From Apiosordaria backusii (Eukaryota > Ascomycota > Sordariomycetes > Sordariales > Lasiosphaeriaceae), in contig JAUKTV010000013.1 in NCBI GenBank assembly GCA_030549205.1, forward strand, positions 682,001 through 746,000: a stretch of DNA of 64,000 nt, written 5' to 3'. The number at the start of each line of letters is the position of its first letter. Positions within the stretch are counted from its first letter, which is position 1. A model generated the notes under the pieces. The model did no database searches. It was not told where the DNA came from and saw only the letters and a program-made list of their open reading frames with translations. The translations under genes were made by a program, and so were the position numbers. Below are positions 32,819 to 43,562 of this stretch, piece after piece.

Positions 32819-35665
32819 TCATGACCTCGAAGAGTTGCCACCACCCCCGTTATTACCAGCGCCAGTAACAACCCTCCTGACCCCATTCCAATACCCCTGC
32901 GTCAGCATCCCACTCTTCATCTCCTCCCCACTCGGCATCCTCTCCCCACACCTCTGCACCACACTCTGAATAATCCTCCCCAACAGCTCCTCCGTAATCG
33001 GCAGCACCTTCCCCTGCTCCGCCATCGCATACACCCCCGGGTCAAACTCCTGCGGGTACAAAAACGGGTCCGTATCCGCCAGCAGCTCATCGCACGTCGG
33101 CCTCTCCTTCTGCTCCCTGTTCAAGCACCTCCTCATCGTCCTAATCAGCGACGGCGGCACCCGACTCCCATCTTCGGTGACCTCCGGAAACTCCACTTGG
33201 TACGCCCAGTTGATGATCGCTTGGCACCTCGACATTTGGTTGGCGATCTTGCCGAATGGGGGCAGGCCGTAGACCATTTGATAGAGGATACACCCCAGAG
33301 ACCAGACATCAGATGGTTTACCCAGTTTCATGATCTTCGGCGCGCCCTTTTGGTGGTGTTGCAGTGGGGGCGGGATGCAGAATTTGCCGTTGTGGGCCGA
33401 GGTGAACGCGTATTGATTCGAGTCCATCAGTGACTCGGGGGACATGTAATTCGGTGTACCAATCTGCGTCTCTCTGTGCACATTGACCGTCATCTCCGTC
33501 TGGATAGCATTGGCAATGCCAAAGTCAATCAGCTTGAGCCGGCCCTGCACAAGAACAAAGTTCGCGGGTTTGAGATCCGAGTGCACAACATCCTTCGCAT
33601 GGACAGCTTGAACACACTCAAGCATCTCCTTCCAATAGTACCGGATGAACACCGGATCGAGGCGAGCACCTTCGGGCGAGCTCTGACGGGATTTGAGAAG
33701 GGTGTTAAAGTCGAGCTCACCAACTTCCATGAGCACGCTGAGCAGCTGCTTCTCAAGGTTCAGCTCATGATCAATGAGCTGAATAACCCGGTCAACCCCA
33801 TGCAGCCTCTTCAGCAAGTCAATCTCCCCCTTGAACCCCCTCACCGTGTTCTCGTCGGCACTTTCGAGAGAGACACGCTTCAGGGCAAGCATCTTGCCGT
33901 TCTCGGCAGAAACCCGATACACCTTGCCCGAACCGCCACGACCTATACAGTCGATTCTGGTGTACGTCCTGCCGTTGACCCTGAGCATAATCTGCCTCTT
34001 CTTGCTGGCCTGCGTAGCAGCAGAAGCGCCTGCATTAGCCGTGGCAGTCTCAAGAACGGACATTTTGGGAGGCGGTGGCGGTGCAGCCCTGCGGGGGGTG
34101 TTTTCGCTCTTCTGTGCCAAAACCTTGCGGTCAGGAGATGTCGCTCGTGGTTGTGGTGGTGGTGCGTTGGCTCTGACGTCGCTTACAAGTGGCTGGATAG
34201 GCTTTACGGGTTCCTTGGTGTCATCCAGAAGAGAAATCACCACCGGCTTTGGCTTGTAGGCCGCTGGGGCCTGGTTTTCTTTCCCAAGGCTCGAGGGAAC
34301 GCGGGGAGGAGGTGTGGGAATCTTGAAGTCCAACTCGAGATGGCTCCTTTCCGCCTCTCTCGGCTCTGGGGGAGAAACGCTGGCAGATGTCCCTCTGCGG
34401 ACCGCTGCCCTTGAGGGGTCCCTGGAGCTAACCGGGCTTCCAGACGCAGCAGCAAACTCGCGATAGTTGGAAGCCAAAAACGACGATTGTGGCTGCTCTC
34501 CCATACCAAGATCCATATACTGAGGCTGTTGGCTCTCCGGCTCTTGACCGCTGCCAAAAGCATCGCCTTCCCCATGATCCTGTCCATCTTCCTCGCTCTG
34601 TCTTCTTCTTCCCCGGCGAGCTGGGCCGCTCAGAAAGCTCCCACCCATCTTCCCTATTCTCTGAATCCTCATAGAACTTTGGGGAGCAATAGCAACGGGT
34701 CGCCCAACCGTCGCAGGATCCTCTGGCAACTCCTGGTCATGATCGCTATAGCCACGGGAGCTCTTGGAATGGCCAGAAGAACTACCTGACCTTCCTTTGC
34801 TACCAGAGGACCCAACAGCAATGCGTACCGTCCTGACGGGGACGACTGGTGTGTTGATATCAGCTAATTGCTGCTCTGGTTGTTGTTGCTCAGGCTCAAC
34901 CGGTGCTGGCGCTTGGCTTGGCTTCTTGTCAACAATGTCTACGCTCTCTTGTCTCTTGCTCCGGCTGGTGCCGGACAATGACCTCCTCACGCTCGACTCG
35001 AAGCTGCCGTTAAAACTCGAGTTGAAAGCGCCGTTACCGGGACCAGAATTGCTCAGACGGACCACTCGCTTTCGTGGTTGAGGCGCTGGGCTGGTTTCAC
35101 CACCGCGAGGCGGTGATGAACGCCCCGTAGCTGCGCGCTGCACACTACTTGTCCTTCCCTGACGTCTGGTCTGGCGAGCTTCAGCCGCAGCAGGTTCCCT
35201 ATCCTCGGCGGCGGCAGAAAATGATGCACTGGCAGTCGATCTCCTAGTCACCCGGGATGCTGGACGGGCTGGTGGTGAAGCGGGACGCCCAGCGACAGAC
35301 TGCGCACCCCCGCTCGAACCCTCTGAAGCACCATCATTAAGCAATGCCTTGGTCAAGGCGCTGAGTTTCATAGGCACGACCGGCTCTTCATCATCGGAGC
35401 TGTCATGCAGAGCCGCAATTTGTTGTGGTTGTGATTGAGGCTGAGACTGCGCCCTTGTTTCTCTTGATGTTGTTGATGCGCCGGAAAAAGACGCACCGAC
35501 AGCAGGGTTGGACTCGCTGCGGCTGAGCTGGGGCCTCGAAGACGTCGAAGTCGGACGACGGAGGGCGCTTTGTCTGGCGGATGTTCTACGTCCGAGAGAG
35601 GTGAAGTGGCTCCCTCCGCCAGCTGGCGTTGGTGATGCAGTGGCCATGTCGTTCATGGGGTCCAA
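32819..35665 (-). CDS. MPS1: Spindle checkpoint dual-specificity kinase Mps1/TTK
   Basis: Mps1 phosphorylates kinetochore targets to activate the spindle assembly checkpoint, and in fungi also acts in spindle pole duplication. Single exon, 948 aa. Residues 1 to about 560 are disordered and rich in Ser, Arg, Gln and Pro, with many S/T-P sites. The kinase domain follows: glycine loop IGRGGSGKVYRV (about 577), the lysine in LALKRVSLE, catalytic loop VVHSDLKPANFVLV (about 695), LIDFGIANAI and the activation segment IGTPNYMSPESL. The DLKPANF-LIDFGIA pair and the MTVNVHRETQIGT stretch are hallmarks of Mps1. There is a Gly/Asn tail. Intronless, as far as I can see. Confidence 0.94.
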   Translation of the reverse strand: MDPMNDMATASPTPAGGGSHFTSLGRRTSARQSALRRPTSTSSRPQLSRSESNPAVGASFSGASTTSRETRAQSQPQSQPQQIAALHDSSDDEEPVVPMKLSALTKALLNDGASEGSSGGAQSVAGRPASPPARPASRVTRRSTASASFSAAAEDREPAAAEARQTRRQGRTSSVQRAATGRSSPPRGGETSPAPQPRKRVVRLSNSGPGNGAFNSSFNGSFESSVRRSLSGTSRSKRQESVDIVDKKPSQAPAPVEPEQQQPEQQLADINTPVVPVRTVRIAVGSSGSKGRSGSSSGHSKSSRGYSDHDQELPEDPATVGRPVAIAPQSSMRIQRIGKMGGSFLSGPARRGRRRQSEEDGQDHGEGDAFGSGQEPESQQPQYMDLGMGEQPQSSFLASNYREFAAASGSPVSSRDPSRAAVRRGTSASVSPPEPREAERSHLELDFKIPTPPPRVPSSLGKENQAPAAYKPKPVVISLLDDTKEPVKPIQPLVSDVRANAPPPQPRATSPDRKVLAQKSENTPRRAAPPPPPKMSVLETATANAGASAATQASKKRQIMLRVNGRTYTRIDCIGRGGSGKVYRVSAENGKMLALKRVSLESADENTVRGFKGEIDLLKRLHGVDRVIQLIDHELNLEKQLLSVLMEVGELDFNTLLKSRQSSPEGARLDPVFIRYYWKEMLECVQAVHAKDVVHSDLKPANFVLVQGRLKLIDFGIANAIQTEMTVNVHRETQIGTPNYMSPESLMDSNQYAFTSAHNGKFCIPPPLQHHQKGAPKIMKLGKPSDVWSLGCILYQMVYGLPPFGKIANQMSRCQAIINWAYQVEFPEVTEDGSRVPPSLIRTMRRCLNREQKERPTCDELLADTDPFLYPQEFDPGVYAMAEQGKVLPITEELLGRIIQSVVQRCGERMPSGEEMKSGMLTQGYWNGVRRVVTGAGNNGGGGNSSRS

Positions 35666-36595
35666 TGTTTACTCGCCCCTTTCTCTGGGGCCGTTGTTGA
35701 TATTTTGAATTTCGGTGGCTGGTTTCGTCGGTTTCTGTCGTCGCTCCACACCGCGTGTTCTGTACTATTCCTCCACTCTTGATAATAGGTGATTGGCGCA
35801 GCGGGCGACGAGCTGAAGTGTTGCTGGACGTGTCGAATTGGTTTACCGTTGTCGCGATGGCATTTTTACCGAGAATTGGACTTGCGACAAGTGTTGCGGG
35901 TGGACAAGGGAAGACGCTGGGTGACGCTGGGCTTTTGCCAATTCGAGGGAATATTTTGGCCTCTAGCGGGACGGCCAATCATAACGCTCCGTCTCCTGGC
36001 CCGGTTACCCAGCAACCGTAAAAAACTGGGCAAGCTAGCGTGTTCCGGGCTTTGCCAAGGACGTTTTCATTATATCCTCTCCGCTTTCTTTATGCAGGCA
36101 ATTACCCAGCCACTCCAACCATCCTCCCCTCCGGCCTGAGGCAGGAATTGTCCAGTCACAACGGCGTCGGCAGTCCCACTTTGCACATCCCACCATTTCC
36201 ACTGATAAGCGGTTTATCGATAACAGGGTAGAGCTGCCGTCGAGCTGGGAGCTCTCGACAATTGCGCATGCTAAATCTATTTCAGCAGGACCAATTTTTA
36301 CAAACATGTCTGGATCCTAATCGCAAACATAAGCCAGTCATTGCATGAAACATAAGATGAACGTCACAAGTCACACATGCAAAGGAAATCATGTCCGAAG
36401 AGAGCCTTGGTGCTTTTATTGCCCCGCCTATATGCCGTTGTACGTTGTCATAAACCTGCCCGCGCAAATCCCATAACTCCTGGTCCGCAGCCGTGGTCGA
36501 TGGCCCGTAGATAACGCCGCAAACATCCGCATAAGTCGTTAAGGTTCTTCGGAATCGCCCAGCTCTTGTTCGGAAACGAAGACGATATGGTGCGC
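35666..36595. other. Intergenic: MPS1 promoter and 3' flank of P2 gene
   Basis: 930 bases with no supported gene. The left part is the promoter of MPS1; no cell-cycle element (such as ACGCGT) was recognised. Confidence 0.5.
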
Positions 36596-37049
36596 TTAGT
36601 CGAAGAGACCGAAGCCCATGTCGTCATCGGACTCCTCCTTCTCTGTAAAGTTATTAGTGGACTGTCACTTTTGTCGTGGAGCTTGTCGTTGTACGTACCC
36701 TCCTCCTTGGCCTCCTCAGGGGCAGCCTCAGCGGCACCACCGGCAGCGGCGGCACCACCAGCGGCAGCAGCGCCACCAGCACCACCAGAGGGAACGGAAG
36801 CGAGCTTGGAAGAACCTTCAGCGATGAGCTGTGTGTCAATGTTAGCAAAACTATTCCCCCACTTTCGATTTCCGCACGAACTATCCGTACCTCGTTGATG
36901 TCCTTGCCCTCGAGCTCAGAGATGAGCTTGTCGAGGCGGTCAGAGTCAGCCTCGATACCGACAGACTCGAGAACGGCCTTGATGTCGGCAGCGGAGGGGG
37001 CGGCCTTGCCACCGAGGGTGAGGAGGAGGTAAGCGGCGAGGTGCTTCAT
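36596..37049 (-). CDS. RPP2: 60S acidic ribosomal protein P2
   Basis: P2 pairs with P1 on uL10 to form the ribosomal stalk that recruits elongation factors. Three exons, 37049-36891, 36828-36699 and 36642-36596, give 111 aa. The N-terminal dimerisation domain has MKHLAAYLLLTLGGKAAPSA and DRLDKLISELEGKDINE. A flexible Ala/Gly hinge follows. The C-terminus is the invariant acidic EKEESDDDMGFGLFD, which binds elongation factors. The second intron has a CTAAT branch. MKHLAAYLLL marks it as P2 and not P1. Confidence 0.96.
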
Positions 37050-37856
37050 TTTGGCTGTTCTGTTGCGACTTGGGGGTTAGTCGTCGGAGTCTCGAGCTGC
37101 TGCGGATCTGGAAATTCAACTCACTCTTTAGAAGAAATAAAGAACAAGAGATGTCAATCAAATTTAACCGCTGGCTTGTGCGGAGAAAGACTCTTCTTAG
37201 TTCTGGGCGGTGTTGACTGTGTTCAGTGATAAAAGCTCCCGAACCAGGGTAGAATATTTTACAATTTTGGTTGTGCCCGTAAATTCGAGCCCCCACTAAT
37301 CACCTGACTGCTTGCACTTCTAGGGCATGGGCGCTTGCGCTCCTGCTGACGTAAATGAATTGAGTCGACTGGGGCTTGGCAGCTGCAACCGGTGGCGCCT
37401 GACTTCCGAGCTTCTGCCAGGTTCGTGGTGCGACTTTGCAGTGGGTCTCTTGGTCATCCTGGGCTTGGAACTATCCAGGCGAGCCAGGCCAGGCTGTTTG
37501 CCCGCAAGTTAAAAGCAGCCTGTGCTCCCAGCACTGAAGTCCCCATCGACCGCGCAAACTTCTCCCTTCCTCTCTTCTGCAACTCTCTCACCGCTCCTGC
37601 TTCCGCTTCTAATCGCGGAGCCGAAAAATCGCCTTTTCAGCCGTTTTCACCAGAATTACAGCACTCTAGCACCGGCGTTCCCCGCAGAGCTGAGCGCTTG
37701 GCACAGCGACACATCAAACGCTCAGTGGCAAGGTTCGTTTTGGCGTTTTCACTCGATGACTTCGCGCCAACAAATCGTATGAGGTTGGGGAGGGATCACG
37801 AAATCTGCGAGACTTAGGGTTCGGTATCTCGCCCATATTGCTCTACTCGTGCAACA
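37050..37856. other. Divergent promoter region (P2 / SPT2)
   Basis: An 807-base shared region between two head-to-head genes. Probably contains a 5' untranslated leader, possibly spliced, for the P2 mRNA near 37070-37200. Not resolved further. Confidence 0.45.
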
Positions 37857-39053
37857 ATGGGAGTACGTATTTCCTTCATATCTCTGTCTCGAGGCCCCCG
37901 ATGTTGATTTCTTATTTCTGGTTAGATTGCGGATCTCCTTGGGGCCATCACTGGCGAAAAGCCCAGCCCATCACCGACCCCAAACACCACATCGCGGCCT
38001 ACCACGACGGCACCCAAACGAAAAGCCGAAGATGATTTGCGTAACGCGCTTCCCAAAGCTCCGCGCACAGAGACCACATCAGATAGGCTATCGCGGCCCA
38101 ATACCAGCTCGCCAAAACCTGCTCCTCGGCCATTAGATAAGCCCACGCCCGCTTCCGGAAGCACGTATTCTGGATCATCACGACCTCCAGTCAAATCAAC
38201 CACTCTGTCAGCAACCAGACCCAGCACAGTGGGGTCTAATGGGACTCGACCGGGTGCATCCACAAATGGCAGCAAGCCCTTGCCATCAAGACCCGTCGCC
38301 AACCGGCCATCGCCATCGGAGACGGGTCCTCCGAAGAAGCGGTCATTTGCAGAGATTATGGCACGAGCACGCGAGAATCAGGAGGCGCGGGAGTCGCTTG
38401 GAAAGATTAGTCACAAGCCCGTGGAACGGAACTCGACCATGAAGGAGCGCAAAGGGCTGAAGGCGGAACAGTCCAGGCAGGGCAAGACCGTCGCCAGAAA
38501 AGGCTCGTCTGCCCCTCCCGCACCATCTCGAACTGGTATCAAAAATGGAGTGGAGCGAAACCGTGTGTCTCCTGGAGCCTCGAGCGCAAAGGCGAAAGCA
38601 GCGGCCGAGGAGGAGAACAAGAAGATCAAGAAGGCGGCTTTGGCCACAACAGGTTATACCGGCACAGCACGTCCTCGGCCAGGTGCTGCCACTAAATCCA
38701 AGGCTAGCAATGGCCCTGACCGTGACCCGCGAGCCAAGGTACGCGAACGTCCGAGATATGGAGGCTCACGCTCGAGATATGAGGAGGACGATGACGACTT
38801 GGACGACTTTGTTGAGTATGATGAAGACGACGATGATCCGTATGCTTACGGCCGTCGCGGTGGCTATGACGACATGTCGGATGAATCAGACATGGAGGCC
38901 GGTCTCTCCGACATTGAAGTCGAGGAGACTGCGGCTGAACGTCGTGCCCGATTGGAGGACAAGCAAGAAGAGGAGCGCGAGAAGCGGCTCAAGCGGGAAA
39001 AGGAAGAGCGAAAACGAAGAGCTCTCGAGGCCATGAGGGCCAGCCGGCGGTGA
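37857..39053 (+). CDS. SPT2: SPT2 chromatin protein (histone H3/H4 chaperone)
   Basis: Spt2 binds H3-H4 and helps reassemble nucleosomes during transcription. Two exons, 37857-37862 and 37926-39053, give 377 aa. The first exon is only six bases (Met-Gly); donor GTACGT and acceptor TTAG fix the join to IADLLGAITGEKPSP. The long middle is basic and disordered (Pro/Ser/Thr/Lys). The diagnostic SPT2 domain is at the C-terminus: an acidic stretch (EEDDDDLDDFVEYDEDDDD), then YDDMSDESDMEAGLSDIEVEE, and a basic helix with RLEDKQEEEREKRLKREK. Without the tiny exon the conserved N-terminal motif would lack a start. Confidence 0.9.
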
Positions 39054-39803
39054 TGATGCTTTTTGTCTTTGCATTTGGAGTTACGGTCTTGGGACCCAGG
39101 ATAGAAACTTGGGGGGCCAAGGGAACAGGTTGGTGCATAGGTACGGTAACGTGGAAGACTGGATTTCTGGGAAGGCTTCAGCATGGCGCAGTGGTTGCAG
39201 CAACTGAGATACCGCATCAGCATTGGAGTTGGGTTATTGTGTACTAGGGATTGCTCAAACAGACTTGCTGTATAGCGAGCTCGAACTCAAACAAGAGTCG
39301 ATTTGAGCGTTGTTATTGTATATTTGTTTGTATTCTTCATCGCTGCGCTGCTTAATGGTCTCGTTTCCTGTCGCGCCGACAACAATGAGATGCGGTCGGC
39401 GTAGTATGCTGTAGTACGTCATGCTATCTAGTATCTGCTGCTCTGCGTACATAGACTTTGTAACTTCCATGCTGAATAATCCTAGATGTCATCTCCCCAA
39501 ACTTATACCCGGCTAATTCCTCCTTACGTGAGGTTGGCTGCCATTAACATTGTTGGAGAACAAGTGAGCCAAGTGAGGCTGGCCAATCAGTGATCAAAAC
39601 TTTGTCCCCACCAACCACCCGCCACCTAGCCTGCGATAAGCTCTCGATTTTTTTATCAGTCAACAACCTCCATTCAGTGAGCGCCTGGATTGAATCGCAT
39701 TGCCAGACCACCCTAACAAGCTTGCGAATCCCAATCTTGAGCTCTCTTCCAAACCACCATCAACTGAGAACTCAAGACCCTTGCCAGGGCGACAACATTC
39801 ATC
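39054..39803. other. Intergenic: SPT2 3' flank and NSA2 promoter
   Basis: 750 bases; the left side is the 3' flank and the right side the NSA2 promoter and leader. No feature recognised. Confidence 0.45.
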
Positions 39804-40792
39804 ATGGTGAGTTCCCTCGGAGCATCAAGAAGTTGAAGGTCGCTAACCATATCTTTTCACAACTACAGCCTCAGAACGAGTATATCGGTATGCCTCTCCC
39901 CGCGAACCAACCCGCCCCGTCCGAAACCATCGAAATCGCTGTCACAAATACTAACTAGCATCCCCGAACAGAAAGACACCGAAAGCTTCACGGCAAGCGC
40001 CTCGACCACGAGGAGCGCACGCGCAAGAAGGCCGCCCGCGAGGGCCACAAGCAGAGCGAGAATGCGCAGAACCTCCGCGGCCTGAGGGCCAAGCTGTACG
40101 CCAAGCAGCGCCACTCGCAAAAGATCCAGATGCGCAAGACCATCAAGCAGCACGAAGAGCGCAACGTCAAGGGCGCCCCCGCCGAGAGCGAACCCTCCAA
40201 CCCCATCCCCTCGTACCTGCTCGACCGTGCCAACCCTACCTCCGCCAAGGCATTGTCTAGTCAGATCAAGAGCAAGCGTGCTGAGAAGGCGGCGAGGTTT
40301 TCGGTGCCGATCCCCAAGGTCAAGGGTATCAGTGAGGAGGAGCTGTTCAAGGTGGTCAAGACGGGCAAGAAGGTGCACAAGAAGGGGTGGAAGCGGGTTG
40401 TTACGAAGCCTACTTTTGTTGGGCCTGATTTCACGAGACGGCCGGTGAAATATGAACGTGAGTGGTTTTGAGATGTTTGGAGGATGGGGAAGGAATGCTA
40501 ATGTTTTGGGATAGGCTTCATTCGCCCTATGGGTCTGCGTTACAAGAAGGCGAACGTTACACACCCTACTCTTAACGTCACAGTACAGCTCCCGATTTTG
40601 GGCGTCAAGAAGAACCCGAGCAATCCTCTGTACACTCAGCTTGGTGTCTTGTCTAAGGGTACCATTATCGAGGTGAACGTCTCAGATCTCGGTATGGTCA
40701 CCGCCTCTGGCAAGATTGCCTGGGGTCGCTACGCCCAGATCACCAACAACCCCGAGAACGACGGCTGCCTGAACGCTGTCTTGCTTGTTTAA
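39804..40792 (+). CDS. NSA2: Ribosome biogenesis protein NSA2
   Basis: Nsa2 is a pre-60S assembly factor needed for 27SB pre-rRNA processing in the nucleolus and nucleoplasm. Four exons, 39804-39806, 39869-39887, 39972-40457 and 40515-40792, give 261 aa, exactly the yeast length. Exon 1 is just the ATG and exon 2 is 19 bases. The order is MPQNEYIERHRKLHGKRLDH, a basic helical N-terminal half, YERFIRPMGLRYKKANVTHP and the beta-rich eS8-like C-terminal domain ending in NDGCLNAVLLV. Branch CTAAC lies before exon 3. The two microexons would be missed by ATG-based ORF finding. Highly conserved; call is firm. Confidence 0.96.
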
Positions 40793-41682
40793 GTTGGGGG
40801 TGATGGGTGCTTTAAAATGTGGTCATAGTATCTCTGGGGGAATGGGTTTGCAAAATTCGCATGGTCAAGGCGTCCGGTGTTGGATGGTTAATATGAAAAT
40901 ATCCCTGGAGAACACGCCATTGCCCAGTGTGTTGGTTGCTGTGTTGCTTTTATCGATTTGGCTGAGAGTCATTGTTGTCGGTTAGAAGTATATACCAAGA
41001 TGTGCAATTTATCGGTCTTTTTTGCAACTTTTCCCGCTCACCTGTGAACTTCCACAGCGGTATCATCACATGCCCAACCCGGCGGTGCTGTTATTAGAAC
41101 TTCGAAGTCTGTTATGCCAGAAGCTACATTCTCGAAAGGTTTGTCTGGACCATTGGTTTCGGAGAACTCTACTTCTCACCGTATGCCGATGAGTGTATTC
41201 AGGATAATCCAGATAGGTCTAATATATTTGGTTGGAAATCTACCTATGCACCTCAGTCCTAGCCCACGAAAAGCAAAGTCTGAAAAGTAATATCTGAAGT
41301 CTGTTGTCCAAAAAAAAAGGTCATAAATACCGCCACCCACGCCAATCCATCCTGGGAGACAAAGCGAAGGGGCTGTGTGTCTATGTATGCCGTGTAATCA
41401 ACGCCCTCCACTAACGTCCCTGTATATAATCCGGACGTTGTGTCCGTGCTGTCTGTTCAACAAAAGGAACCATATGCCATCAAGCGTGTACTGTGTTATT
41501 GGTCAATATAACCATCCATCCCCCTCTCTTTCTCTCTAAAGTAGATAACCAGAACTGAGACCCCCCAAAAAAGGACAACTGTGTCCAAGAGATATGCCTC
41601 CACACTTCCTCCCCGCTCTTCACATAGATTCTCTCTTTCCTGCCGTCTTTTACCCACATCAAATATACCACTCAATGGGTAA
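40793..41682. other. Convergent intergenic region (NSA2 / RBR ligase)
   Basis: 890 bases of 3' flank from two converging genes. No gene recognised; poly-A-like run near 41310. Confidence 0.5.
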
Positions 41683-42471
41683 CTACCCGGGACACCCCCC
41701 AACCCCAATCCAATGCCCCCCCCCTCCATCATACCCCCTCCCACACCGATAACACCACTCGCACCCACAAACACAAACCATATGATTGCACCCCTCCGTC
41801 TTCTCCACCCCCGCCCTACACCCCGGGCACCTCCTCCACCCCATCTCCCTCATCAGCTCCTTGGTTAGCTCCCACATTTCCCTCTCGTCAGACTCAGACT
41901 TTACTTTTCGTCCTTTCCCGGGTTGCTCTTCCGCCGCCGGCGCGTCAAGGTCCTCCTGCTGCTTACACCCCCCTTCTCCCAGGTGAAACCTCTCTTTGCA
42001 CTCCACGCACGTCCTCTTCTTACACTTTCTGCACTTGCCGGCGAGGATGTCGGGGATGAAAGTGCTGCATTGGGGGTCGTGGCAGTAGGTTGCTGTGGTG
42101 GTGTGGTGGGAGAGTATTCGACGGGTTGGGGGAGGATTGTGGAGAGGGTGGAATATAATATCCCGAGGCCGTGGGCGGGAGAGTGATTCGTATTCTGTGA
42201 GCTTTTGCCTGTAGAGGGTGATGGTCTCGGAGGGGAGGGCGTGCAACCGGCGGAAGATGGAAGGGGGGATGTGAGCCCCCGGGCGCTGGCTGCAGCAGGT
42301 GGCGGGGCGGAAGGGGAGGGTTTTGAGGGAGAGGGTCAGGTTGGTGGTTAGGCATTTGGGGCAGTGGTGGTGGCCGCATGTTGGGATGGGGGTTGGTGGG
42401 AAGGGTGGGTTGGGGGTGAGGAAGGGCGTGAGGCAGATGGTGCAGTCGTAGGTGGTTCTCAGGGGGGGCAT
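41683..42471 (-). CDS. RING-between-RING (RBR) E3 ubiquitin ligase
   Basis: RBR ligases accept ubiquitin onto a cysteine in RING2 before passing it to a substrate. Single exon, 262 aa. The RING1-like unit is CTICLTPF...CGHHHCPKCL near residues 10-41. The in-between-RING unit is YCHDPQCSTF...CRKCKKRTCVECKERFH. The RING2 unit is RRCPGCRAGVEKTEGCNHMV, with CVCGCEWCYRCGRGYD after it. GCNHMVC, which contains the likely catalytic cysteine, matches RBR RING2. The end (GHWIGVGGCPG) follows a G9 run near 41715, where the true C-terminus could differ. The substrate is unknown. A second RING/IBR gene lies at 47.5-48.6 kb. Confidence 0.88.
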   Translation of the reverse strand: MPPLRTTYDCTICLTPFLTPNPPFPPTPIPTCGHHHCPKCLTTNLTLSLKTLPFRPATCCSQRPGAHIPPSIFRRLHALPSETITLYRQKLTEYESLSRPRPRDIIFHPLHNPPPTRRILSHHTTTATYCHDPQCSTFIPDILAGKCRKCKKRTCVECKERFHLGEGGCKQQEDLDAPAAEEQPGKGRKVKSESDEREMWELTKELMREMGWRRCPGCRAGVEKTEGCNHMVCVCGCEWCYRCGRGYDGGGGHWIGVGGCPG

Positions 42472-43562
42472 TTTTGTGTGGTTGGGGGCGAGTTTGTATA
42501 AGGGTTTTTGGTGATTGTGAATAAGGGTTGTGGTGGTGGTGGTCGAGTAAAGAGATCTGGAATGGTGGGATCAAGAGCGAGATCTCACTCGCGGCTAGAA
42601 TACCATTGTATACGATGGAGTTGAGAGCGAGGTTGATGGTGAGCTCGAGGTCGAGGGCGTTGAGGTCGAGTCCACGCTGTCGACGAGTCAAGGTTGAAGT
42701 AAAAGCCCACACTCGAAATGAACTGCAAAAGTCTCAAATAAAACCTTCTTATGTTTGACTCGAGTCCTTGAGGGTCCCTGAGGGGTGAATCTGCTCTTAA
42801 GTGCTGACTGGTGCAGCCTCCTTGGTTAACCTCAGAGGCTAACCCATGGAGACCCATGGAGTGTGGGCCACCACCACGGCAATATTCAGGTGAATGCCAC
42901 ATGGTGAGTCGACTGTGGCGGACTCAGAAATCCCAAACCATAAACACTCGTTCTGGTCGAGTCGAGTCTCAGGTCTCAGGCATGACAGGCAGTGGGCTGC
43001 TCAACTAGCCACCCCCTCAACGACACGACACACAGCAAAACACTTGGAGACTGCTAATGTGTGCATAACATCTTGAAATAGCTGCAACCTGCAGGTGACC
43101 GACAGGAAAGAATTGGGGTGAGTGTGATAGGTAGGTAGGTTAGGCAGCAAATGCAGTCAGGGAAGCAGCACCCAGCCTTTTTGTTTTCTTTCGCTGTTGC
43201 AAATATGTCTTTTCAAGACAGAGGATGCTAATGACGGGGAACAAAACCAAATGCTTTTGAGGTATACTAGAGAGTAAATGGTGCGTTCCCTGCCCGGCCA
43301 TGGGATTGGGTTGGGGTATGTGGGGGTTGTGGCCCAATGTCTCCCCAAACCACTTACACACGACCGACAGCAGAACATCCGGCACTAATAGAGAGATGGT
43401 CAGTTATATTTTGTTGACCCAAAGCAGCCAAAGAGTCCGTTAATACATAAGCTATGCAGGGCTGTTTTCTGAACGCTTTCCATATTCCTTCCGAACCCGA
43501 ACTTCCAAACTAGTAAACATCGCTGGGGATAAAACAAGAGAACAAAAACAACCCCATGATCA
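42472..43562. other. Intergenic: RBR promoter and unresolved segment
   Basis: 1.1 kb. Holds the promoter of the RBR gene. A minus-strand frame from 43385 starts MPDVLLSVV and meets a GTAAGT donor at once, but I found no partner exon, so it is not called. Confidence 0.4.

Noticed and set aside
33476..34414. 312-codon plus-strand frame
   Set aside because: Antisense to the MPS1 kinase domain; no motif of its own.
43140..43385. Small minus-strand gene starting MPDVLLSVV with a GTAAGT donor
   Set aside because: No partner exon or homology was found, so there is too little to support a gene.
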